This document shows, piece after piece, positions 52,061 through 62,423 of a DNA stretch of 64,000 nt. Numbering within the stretch: the stretch's first letter is position 1; every line of letters starts with the position of its first letter. The notes under the pieces are model-generated. The model searched no databases and was not told the DNA's origin. It saw only the letters and a program-made list of their open reading frames with translations. The DNA lies in NCBI GenBank assembly GCA_037178975.1, contig JASJZH010000003.1, forward strand, positions 744,001 through 808,000, written 5' to 3'. This stretch comes from Oscheius tipulae. Lineage: Eukaryota > Nematoda > Chromadorea > Rhabditida > Rhabditidae. The position numbers were made by a program, and so were the translations under genes.

Positions 52061-55000
52061 CTATCTGACTTCCTGAAGTTCGATTTCTTCTGGACGGCTT
52101 TCCAGTTTTTCGGTGGTAGACAAAAGTTTTGTTGCTTCTATCAGAATAGAGGGAGAGTTGATCTCATCTACTTGACTGACTACGGTAGTGTTATCAGTCG
52201 CCTCGTCTTCTGGAGAGGATGTTCGGGATGGTGGGGGTGTCTTCTCGAGGTCACTCTCTTGAGACGACTTTATACTGCCTGAAAGATAAGGATTAGGATA
52301 GAAGCAGAGAGACAAAGACAGAGACAGTTACTCACAATTGGACTGTCCTCCATCCATGGTCCCGCTGTGGTATCCCTCATCGAAGAGAACTTCCATCCTT
52401 CTCAAAACGCATGCGGCACTGACTCTACAACCAGCATCATGCTCCCACATCTCTTCCAGACTGTTAGTCACTTTGGTCAGAATCTGAATCAGCTCAGTAC
52501 AAACCAAAGAACAAATGACTCTTACCCTGTCCTCCAGAATAGCTTTTCTGAAGTCCGGACGTTTCTTCTGAGCCACGACTACCAATCTGTAAGTAGACAG
52601 ACGGATCGGATCTCTGGGCTGTTCCTTTCTCAGGTCCGATTCCAGCGGCTCCATGTAGGGAGGGACTTCATCCGTTAGAAACACTTTTGTCCTGGACAAA
52701 ATTTCCCAAATGACCAAGGCCATGGCGTAGACGTCGATGGCTTTGAAGTGAGTAATGTCCAGTTCAGCTGCTCCGACCAGAAGTTCGGGAGCCATGTAAC
52801 GTTGAGTTCCGACGACTTTGTGCATCTGAAAGATATGTAAATGAGTCAAGAGTCTGTCTTTCTGTCTCTTTGTCTCCCTCCGTCTCTCTCAAAGACTTAC
52901 CATGTTCTTGATATTCATCTCCCCATCGAAGACTTGAGAACAGCGCATGGACAGACCGAAATCCATGATGACTCCGACAAGTCGATTCCTGCTATCCATT
53001 CGGAGGAGCACATTGTGGGACTTGATGTCTCTGTGGAGGATTACCGGTTTGGGATCGCCATGAACCAGCCCTCTTTCCTCATGAAGAAAGGTCAATGCCT
53101 CTAGAAGACTGACTATCAGACTAAGGCAGTCCAGTGGCTGGTCAATGGTTCGGTTCTGGAACAGAGAGTGAGAGCCAATCAGAAGTGACTTACCTTCAGG
53201 AAGTGGTGCAGATTACCCATCTCATGATACTCTGTAATGAGGGTCTGCTCCGCAATGTCGTAGTCAAGGAGTCGGAGAATGCTGCCCTTCATGCACTTTT
53301 TCATACAGTTGTCTTTGTAGATTGTCTAGAAGAGAGTCAATGAAATAAAGAGACAGAAGACTGAGAAAACGAAAAAAAAAGTATAGAGAGATAGGGAGAC
53401 AGAGAGGCGGTGCCTCCACTCACCAGCTCGTTCTGGAAGCTCTGATTGTTCCCCTTGAAGACCTTGACAGCCACAGTTTTCAGAGCAGCATCAGGGCTGG
53501 GTCTGTACTCTGCCTTGTAGACCATTCCATACTTTCCTTGTCCAATCTCGTGCATACTGTTGGTCACAATCTCCCAGATCTTCTTCTGCGGCTCCTCGTT
53601 GGGCAGGAGAGCCTCATCGGCTTGCCCACCATCCTGCTTGTTCTTCCTCTTCCGGAGCTGGTTGATCCCATAGACACAGGCAGCCAGAGCTCCAATGAAA
53701 ATGACAGAGATGAAGAAGACCACGAACTCAAGCCAGATTCCCGGAGGTTCGGGCTTCTTGTTCGGATCGACCTGTTTAAGCTCCTCGTGTTTGATCACAC
53801 CCTCCATATTGTCATGTTGCCAGCGGGCAATGTCAAAGTACTTTGGGTTCTGAATCACAGATTCTATTGTCTCTCTGCCTCTTGACTCACTGTCTCTGCT
53901 CCTGGATCCAGTTCCAAGTGGTCATTGCAGTTGTGCTCCTTACAGCAACAGAACATCTGTCGACCGCCGTGAATGATGCCGGCGTGGATGCACTGAAAAG
54001 TACTGTATAAGCTAATATGAGAGGAAAGTTACCGCAGGACCCTTAGTACAGGTCTCGATAGCATGAGCTTGATTCGTCCAGCAGCCTTGGCTCTGGATCA
54101 CGATCTTCTTTCGGGGCTTAGTCTCATTCTGAAAAACGGAATCTGTCGCTGTGTCTCTCTGTCACTGTCCCTTTGTCCGTCATGGTAATTCTTATTTGCT
54201 AAAATTGCAGGGTTTTGCAGAGAAAAGTTACAAAGCTTACAAACTTTGCATAGTTTGCAATCGAGAGACATTAGCAGGTTATAGGAAAAGTTTTCTAATT
54301 GTCTGCGAAACAATTAGGCTTTGGCATAGACTACTAGCCTAGAAATTCTTCACATTGTTTATGCCTCTCTGTCACTCTGTCCTTCTACCCACCTTCAACA
54401 TCTCTTCCGATCCCTTGTACATAAACACGGTCATGCAACTCAGCTGATCGTAGCTTCTCCCCAAATCCAAGAAGCATCTCTGGGTCTCGCTGTTCTTCTT
54501 CTCGGTCTTATTGCCAAACTCGTCGACCTCATCGTCTAGCGGTCGCTCGTTGCTGACACTGACGGCGCAGTTGATGTACGGTCTGCCGTTCCACGTATAG
54601 TAATTCTTCCCGAAAACACCATACACAGCGTTTTTTGGGTCGTCAGCTCCTTCCTTGGGTCCTGGGACGCCGAACTTCTGAACGTGCTGTAGGTCAGAGA
54701 TGTGTAGGGAACAGAATGAACCCAGAGGTTAGTAGTCTTGGTCTCAATAGGGAAACCGCGTCTGGGCGAGAGGGAGAGAGATTGGTTCTTATTGTCTCTG
54801 TCACTCCTTGTCTCTCTATCTTTCTGTCTTTTTGTCTCTCTATCTCTCTACCCTGTCTTTCTGTCCCCTTGTAAGCCAGTACTCTCTCCCTCACATGTTA
54901 GTCACTTTCTCGACTACCTTAAGAAATTCCTCATTCGTCCTCGGAGCACCATCTTGCGGAAGAGGTTCCCTCACATCCAGTGCCTTGTTCTTCGGTCCAA

Positions 55001-55157
55001 TCCTCGGCAGATACTTCTCCTGGTTCCGACTGTAGTTTACTGTCGTAGTCAATTCAGGCTCGACTGTCGTCGTGGTCGTGATAGGGTCACCTGGACTGCC
55101 TGTCGGCAGCTGGCCGGTGACCACCAATAGGCCACCGACTATCAGGAGCCGTAACAT
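52061..55157 (-). CDS. daf-4: Type II TGF-beta/BMP receptor serine/threonine kinase, 736 aa
   Basis: Plasma-membrane receptor kinase that binds TGF-beta-family ligand and phosphorylates a type I partner. Ten exons: 55157-54918, 54686-54393, 54128-54033, 53992-53891, 53849-53424, 53325-53194, 53155-52901, 52825-52526, 52483-52336, 52278-52061; total 2211 nt. Signal peptide LLIVGGLLVVTG; Cys-rich ectodomain ending FCCCKEHNCND (the CC-x4-CN signature); TM 283-305; glycine loop GQGKYG (347-352), Lys373 in VAVK, HRDIKSHN (471-478), DFG (495-497), GTQRYMAPELLVGA (521-534), typical of type II receptors. No GS box, which excludes type I. The length matches C. elegans DAF-4 (about 744). A 120-residue Ser/Thr/Glu-rich tail follows the kinase. 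Exon 2 could start nine bases later. ATG lies 12 nt after TTTCCAG. Confidence 0.92.
54795..54870. repeat. TCTCTGTC-type array inside receptor intron 1
   Basis: Plus-strand CT-rich octamer repeats between exons 1 and 2 of the type II receptor. Confidence 0.7.
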
Positions 55158-58100
55158 CAAATGGATGACCTGGAAATGGTAAGGTTTTGGTGGGAAGAAA
55201 TTGAAAAGGGAAGAGATATAGAGAGATAGGGGAGAGGTGCAAAATAGTTGATAACTCCTGATGACGGTATAGAGTCTAAGCGTCTCACAGCCAGCCTAAT
55301 CCTCCTGTCTGACGTCTCGACTGTCATTTACGGAATCTAGCAGAAATGGGTCAGTTGACAGCATATGATAGAAGGAGTGAAGTCCCTCGTAAAGTGCAAC
55401 AGTTTGAGAGCTGTCAGCAGGGGATTCGACCTCGACTTGGGAGGTCTTTAGCGCAGGCGGTTAATTATGCTAACTGTCTTTCTCTGGAAGGGGGATAGGA
55501 AGAAAGAGAGAGAGTCAAACTTTGTCTTGAGAGAGAAAAAAGAAGAAATTGATGAAGAGAGAGGGGTATGGAAGAGACCGAGGGAAGGGACTGTGGATTT
55601 GGTCACTGTCACTGTCAATTACTGAAGGACAGGGTGCGTCACTTCCTCAGTCAAAGCCCAAGCTTACAGAAATAGAAGAGTTCCGCATTAGATTAACTCC
55701 TCACATGGGTTCTGAAGAACAAAACCACTTCCTCTCGGCTGGTTTCCGGGGAGACGAGTGACGGTGTTTTCGAACGGGTGCAAAAGAACCGACAGAGAAA
55801 CAAAGAGGCGGAGAGACAGAGAGACAGGGAGACATAGAGACAGAGTGACCAAAAACTAATGACCCAAGGGATTAGCTTTTTACCTGCAAAAATCCGGACT
55901 GAAGTGATTTTCGCTCTGAAGAAGCCCATGAATCAGATTTCCAGGAAAATATGGGAAGTGTAAACACGAGGAAAGCGGCTTCAATGAAGCAGAGTATGAA
56001 CAAGGGATTGCATCTGCTAGAATGTATTCTGGACCAATGTTTACGGCCTCTCGAATCAGTTATTCTATTTTCACAACTGCAGCATACACACCTGCTACTT
56101 AAGCTTTGTTTGTCAGCGGAACAGATTTGGTGCCATGGGAGCAGAATTTGGAAACTGAAGATAAACAGACCATCATACAACACAAAGGTGGGTGGCTGTG
56201 AGTCTGATACTTTGGATAGAGATGGCAAGAGGCATGCTAAAGAAGATGGTACAAAGGCAGTCAGTCATTAGAAGGCTCAGAATCTTCCTGTTCAAGGCAA
56301 GGCAAAGGATCACGAGGTTCAAGAGTCAGAAGAGAGTCTATCCCCTTTTCGGGCTTTGCATATCGCATTTTGAAGGAGAGGATAAGGGTGAGAGAGGCAG
56401 GGCGATTCATATACATAGGATGGGTATGAATCAAGAGACAGAAAAGAGTTTGAATCATTGGAAGTTATAGTACTGGTACTGAATCAGAAACAGTCAAGAA
56501 TCTCTGTCTATCTAGTTCTATGGAGCAATTCCGATGAGACAATTGGTAAGAGTCGAGAAGGGATAAGTCAAGAGACAAGGGGAATGGCAGAACATTAGGG
56601 ATGAATCTTCTGTCTCTATCTCTAGAGGATCCAGCGATAATATAGGGATGAGTCAAGAGTCTAATCAGTAGACAAGGAGATGATTCGAAAGTCATTCAGA
56701 GATTCGGAAGGTTTAGAAGTTGTAGTACTGATAGTGAACAAAATTATCTCTATCTCTCTTGAGTCTGAACAGTTCCAAGGATACTAATGGTAAGAGTTAA
56801 GGACCACAAAAGTAGAGGAGGGATGAGTCAAGAGGCAGGGAGAGAATCGGAAGCTCTGAATGTTGGACGATTCGGATGTATAGTCGGAACAGTTCCTTCT
56901 GGTTCACTGCTACCACAGAGAGTCAAGACTCTGAGGGACAAAAAGACAGAGACATGACTCTCTGGGATAGTCTCTGGGCGTGGCCGAGGTCCACCTTTTC
57001 TAACACACAACCGCATCAACCTTACAAGGTCGAATAACCGCCTAAGAGACAAACTAGAGGTTAAAACTTTTCCGCGGGGAACTGATACTTCCAAATTTTT
57101 TGGGTACGTAGTGACTGCTTCCGTTCGATCGCTCTGTCAAGACAGGGCTAGAGACAAGAACAGTCAAGCTTCCTGATATAGAGAGACAGAGAAGGATAGA
57201 GAATTGTAAGGAAGTTTTTGATACTAGTCGCAACATTTCACCCGTACGTTCTCGACAGGTGCGGCCTTGATTCCAAGGCATAATCACACAATCAATCCAT
57301 CATCTGTGCCGATCAGAACCGAGGTGAAAAGTGGTCCGGTAATTGTAGATGACTTTTTGCAGTCTTTCTGCAACAAATGGAAAGTTTTGGGATTTAGGGA
57401 GAGACAGAAATCCACATAATGAAGTAAAGGAAAGTCTAGTCAAAAAATCCGAGAAGCAAAATGCAATAAGAGGCGATTTACCAGCTTTCAGGAAATCACT
57501 CACATCAGATAGAATGAAAGTGATGATTGAGGCAAAAAAGAGAGGACAAAGACCGTATGCGGTGTTGTCGAAAATGCTATACCGAGGCGGTATGGGAGAG
57601 ACATGTTAATGACTAGCCATGACAAAAAATTCTTCGCCGTTAGTATCGGATATGTGAGCCAATTAGTGGTGTTTGATGGCGGCTACAGCTTAGGCTTCTC
57701 ACCTGAATTGCGTCTTTTTCGAAGCTGCCCCAAGCCAATAACAACTTTTTTGAATTAAGTCTGATTTTGAGCACTGTCACTGTCTCTGTATCTCTGTCAC
57801 GTGGGTTGACTGGAAGAAAACGCGGTTTGTACCCTTGACTGCTTGAAAATAAAAAGAGATAGAGGATGCAAACAAATTCCTAATTGGCGCTATTTGAAAT
57901 GATGAGATGTGAAAACGAGAAAGAGAGAGATAAAGATTAGAGGGACTGAGAGCCAAGAGTCAAGGATACTGTACTATTCAGTAGAGAGTACAGAGGCACT
58001 GTTGCTGCTTATCGGTAGGACATATTCGCCTAGGTAACAGGAAGTCAAGAGTTCGAGTACAGTATGTACCCAGAATGAGACAGATGTTCGTGTTCGGGTG

Positions 58101-59855
58101 CAGGAGGATATCCTTAATCCAAAGAAAATATTGTAACAAAGCGGAAAAGAGCATACTTAGGACAAAGACAGTCAAAAACTGTCTAATCGACGAGGCCCAT
58201 TGAAAGAGTCTGATCTAGATAGAGTTTAGTGAAGAGGCAGGATTTTTCATTAAGAGAGCCAGATCAAGAGTGTTCTAGGGAACTTTTAAGAGTCTAATTC
58301 AGGGAGACGGCTAGTAGTCAAGAGTCGGAACGTTGCCAAAAGAGCTCTGAGCCAGAGAGATTACCAGTAGTCGAGAGGCAAAGACAAAGAGGCATAGGTA
58401 GAGAAGAGTGTCAGAAAAGAGCGGGTACCCTCAAGAGTAACACTCAAGATAAACAGTGTTGAAATAAACAAAGGTGCAGGATCAGCTGTTCCTCAACCCA
58501 TCCAGGAAATCAATACAAGCCCGAACCGAAGGCGGTAGAGAGACAGAGAGAAACGGGGTCAAGAGGCCCTGTATGTTGCAGAGTGCGCGTGTTCGTTTCG
58601 CGGAGGGCGAGAGAGGAACAACGGAGCGAAGTTTTGTTCTGCTGGTTTTTGGCCGCCACAGAGTACAGTGTGAGAGAGAGGGTTTTGGGGAAGGATATCC
58701 GGTTCAAAATTTTGTACTTTCAACGGCTCGAAAACTTGTACGATGACTCTTTGGAACTGGACAAGTATCGTGCCAAAGGTTTTGGAATACCTCCCCCTTC
58801 CAGACAACTTCGAGAGTTTTTTTTATGAGAGAAAAAATGATAAGGCACAAACAGGAAAAAAGACAGAATAAGGTTAGAGGTCTGAAAGCAGAAATGGGAC
58901 GACCGTAGTTGAGCAGAACTTGATTGAAGCTCGCAACTTTAGAGCCGATTTTCGGAGCAAAGCCGCCCTTTTTTGAAAAATAATGTTTTACAAAGTTATA
59001 GACCAGATCAAAACTTACAACTTTGCAGAACATCACAAGATTCAAAAAAAACGTTTTGGACCCTGAAAGAGACCGTGAAGTGGCGCCCTTGAGCGTACAT
59101 TAAGGTAATATCGACGTTAGTAGTCCCAAAACAACATTTTTAACATTTTTGATGCTCAACAAACTTGTAGAACTTATCAAAATCTACAGCTTTTCAGGAT
59201 ATTGCTAAGCATGAAAATCAAATTTTGACCCTGTAATAGGCGCTGGGATGTGACGGGGTGGGAGGCGCTTCTGTTCCAGAACATCTGTCAGTCCTTTAAG
59301 ACTACTTTTAAGCAAAAAAAAATCCAAACTTTTGGCATTGGTCCTGACCCCCCTAATCGGTCAAAAAGTGGCTGTGAAAAACGGGTATTCTCTACAGGTT
59401 GGCCCCGTGAACGAGAGCGAGAGAGAATGAGAGGCGGGAGCGATAAGCATCGATCGTGTTCTCTCCCAGCTCCCGCCTCTTTTCTTCACCATCACCGGTC
59501 TTTTTTGTGTTCGATTTTTGGTGGGAGGCAAGGAGTCAAAATGGAAAAATGGAACGTGGGAACAAAAAACTGCAAGGGGTTCGGGTGAAAAAATGGGCGC
59601 TGACAAATAGGCTAGAGAGCGAAGTCGGGGAAAGACCTCCTGTACGCAAACACCAGCGATCTGATTTTTTGCACTTTCCTGGTGATTTTTTGAGAAGGGG
59701 GGGTTAGAGAGGCGGAGAAACAGTAGTCACCTGGGCAAGAGAGAGAGAGTGCAGGGAGTAGGTCAAAGCGATGTGGGGAAAGAAGAAATGCCAAATGGTC
59801 AGCAGAGAAAAATCGCAACACAATATAGTCATCGACATTTTCGATTGACGATCGG
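55158..59855. other. Gene-poor stretch upstream of the type II receptor
   Basis: No supported gene. Purine-rich DNA with many copies of GAGTCAAGAG-like text (56310-56830, 57950-58330), a GAGACAGA array at 55790-55850, and a partial family R repeat at 58975-59060. Plus frame 57349-57609 (ending SKMLYRGGMGETC) and 58583-58828 are open and look mildly coding, but no homology or splice context supports them. Confidence 0.5.
58975..59060. repeat. Partial dispersed repeat family R, copy 4
   Basis: AAAACTTACAACTTTGCAGA then ACATCACAAGATTC corresponds to ATCTACAACTTTGCAAAACA TCACAACGCTAG-type text in copy 3. A second echo lies at 59160-59230 (TACAGCTTTTCAGGATATTG). Confidence 0.5.
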
Positions 59856-59928
59856 GGTCCTGTGGCCTAATGGATAAGGCGTCGGTCTCCTAAACCGAAG
59901 ACTGCAGGTTCGAGTCCTGCCAGGATCG
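59856..59928 (+). tRNA. tRNA-Arg (CCT)
   Basis: 73-nt intron-less cloverleaf: acceptor GGTCCTG with CAGGATC (one G-U), D arm TGGCCTAATGGATAAGGCG, anticodon loop CTCCTAA with CCT at 59889-59891 (reads AGG), T arm CTGCAGGTTCGAGTCCTGC AG equivalent, discriminator G. Confidence 0.95.
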
Positions 59929-61407
59929 TTATTTTTGCTTTTTTTGGCCAAACTAGGTGTTGTGTGCGGACCTTCGGATGAGTACCTGCACATTTTTTGT
60001 TTAAAAAGGTTTTGTAGAAAGAGTAAGATGAAAAAAAGAGATATTGGAAATGGGAGGGATTCGAATTTGTAAAAATGGGTGTATGAGTCGACTTATTGCC
60101 AAAGAACCCGGAGAACCCGGACCACACTGCTTCTATCAATAGCTTCCAACCCTTTAATTTCCAGAAAAACCTAATCTCTCCCCCTATTAACTACCTTGTT
60201 TTTCATTGACTTACGACATTTCCAGGTCTCCGTGAATCTAAATTAAGAAGAGGCAGAGAGACATAGAAAGACAGAGTACATTGAACGAGTCAAAAGTTCT
60301 CTCTAGTACTGTTCAGAGCTCTCGAGAATACGAGATAAGGGAACACACGCCACCGTTAGCAGTTTGAATGCTAGAGAGATCGAATCGGGGGAATGACATT
60401 CCCAGAAAAAAACTATAGCAGGCATTGCGAGTCATTTTCCCACGCCTAATCATCCGCTACCCATTCAACAAGCTGCGAAATAAAATTTTGGGCGGCGTCA
60501 TCTCAGCGTCTGCCTGTCTTCCTCTATTCCTCTTCACAGTGTTGTTTTCGACCACATAAATTAGGGTCAATGTCAGATAGGTTACTCCCCTGCAAAAAGT
60601 GACAGTTTTCGACGAATAAGAGACCATGGGAATCGGCTGGACGCAACATCTTAGGAAGGCGAGAACCCGACCTGTCCTCTATTTAGTACAGTATCTGTTG
60701 GTACAAACTGGATAAGATTAATGGCCACTCGTCGAAGAAGAGACAGAGATCGAGACGGACAGGGTGAGCGTAGAATAAGCGCTCTCGACGATAAGATCTC
60801 TTCTAGGGAGGCCGTGTCTTTCGAAAAGACCGTTCACGGGGTGGAACAGTTTGGAATATCCCCCATTTTAATTGATTGGACGGAGTGAAAGAGAAAGAGC
60901 GTCATCAAAACAAAGGAGAGAGAGAAACAGAGCGGAAGAGCGAAAGTGATATGGGCATCAACATAAAAACCGCCATATTTACACGGCTAGTTATGCGCGG
61001 GAAAATTGCCGCGAAAATTGGTTTAGAATGGGAGTCGGAATAGGTGATGGTTTAGAGAGAGGTGGTGAAGATCCTGTGAAAAGACATTCAGATATACAGA
61101 CAGAGAGACAGATAACGACTGGACCTTCAAATGCCAATCATGAGTCAAAACTAGGTCAAGGAGTCATGGATACAAAGAGTCACGAGGAACAAGCTGTCTA
61201 TTTTGAAACCCTGCCCTTCCGCTTGACCCTATCTAGTTCCTGCTCTCTGCGTTTTGCTCGAACTTTTCATGCATTCCAGCCTCTGAATGGAGGTGAGATC
61301 ATAGTTGTTTTGACTCCCAAGCTGGTAATGAAGTCAATCACCGTCTTTTCTGCAAGAGGGTGAGAGTAAAAGTATGCAAAATGGTGGATGAGTCAGGAAA
61401 GAGGAAT

Positions 61408-61408
<1 letters not shown>

Positions 61409-61473
<65 letters not shown>
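61409..61473. repeat. (AG)n microsatellite, about 64 bp
   Basis: Uninterrupted AG dinucleotide run, the longest perfect simple repeat in the window. Confidence 0.95.
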
Positions 61474-61475
<2 letters not shown>

Positions 61476-61866
61476 GCTGTAAACAGTCACTGGTATCAAT
61501 ATGGAAATACAATGGAAAGTGGGATTGCGAGACGGTGAGACAGAGAAACAGGGAGATAGACACAGAGACAGAGAGTACAGCTCCCGTACTCTCTTGGCAT
61601 ATAAACAAGTTTCTTCTCTTGAAATAGACACAAGTTTTCTGCTCATCACGAGCCGTTGGAGATGGACATAATACCCAATTAGGCAGCCTTACGAGCCTGA
61701 GCTTCTCCCCTGATAAACAGCAACGATTAACACAGACTGTGAGGGAACCTTACTGTAACCTTTCTCTCTTTCTGTCCCTGTCTCTCTGCCACACTGTGGC
61801 TGTATCTGCCTTCATTTACCTCTGTATCTGCATCCATTCACTTCTGCTAATGCCTCTTTAAAGCTA

Positions 61867-61895
61867 ATTCGACTCACTAATGAAATGAGTCGAAT
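61867..61895. repeat. Perfect 10-bp inverted repeat with 9-bp loop
   Basis: ATTCGACTCA, loop CTAATGAAA, TGAGTCGAAT. Each arm contains a GACTCA/TGAGTC half-site resembling AP-1-type binding sites. Function unknown. Confidence 0.6.
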
Positions 61896-62351
61896 CGGAG
61901 CCTCCAATGACGTGATTTCCTCCCCCTGTGAACAAGCTCAACTCGACCCTTGTCGCTCCAAACTCCATCTTTTGACCTATGAAAATAACGCTGTGTATGT
62001 ACAGCGCTCCAGTGATTACGACGAGCTATAAGCTGGAAATCATGCCCCTGCAAGCTCCAGATGTACTAGGGATTACGGGCAGTGTGGATCAAATTATGCG
62101 TGATTCAGAGCCTTACGTGAGCCCGGGAAAAGCGAGAGATCTTCTCGTCCTGCACGAAAATCGGGCTATTTTGGGAGGTGAGATGGTGAGAGTCGTTTTT
62201 TTCATCTTTAGAAAACTGGGAATGCGGTCAATATTCAAAACAATGTTTGGGTGAGGAGGATTATTCTGAAAAACCATCGAAATCTCTATGTGGTCAATAC
62301 TTTTCGGAAACGCTATGTAGTAAATACTTTTCAAGATCCGCGCGAAACTTT

Positions 62352-62423
62352 GCCTCGATGGCCGAGTGATTAAGACTTTTGCCTACCATCCGAAAAACTC
62401 GGGTTGGATCACGCTTGAAGGCA
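62352..62423 (+). pseudogene. tRNA-Ser/Leu-like relic
   Basis: GCCTCGATGGCCGAGTGATT keeps an A-box of the type II tRNA form, and the 3' end GAAGGC pairs with GCCTC, but the anticodon arm does not close and the B-box is altered (GGGTTGGATCAC). Confidence 0.5.
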
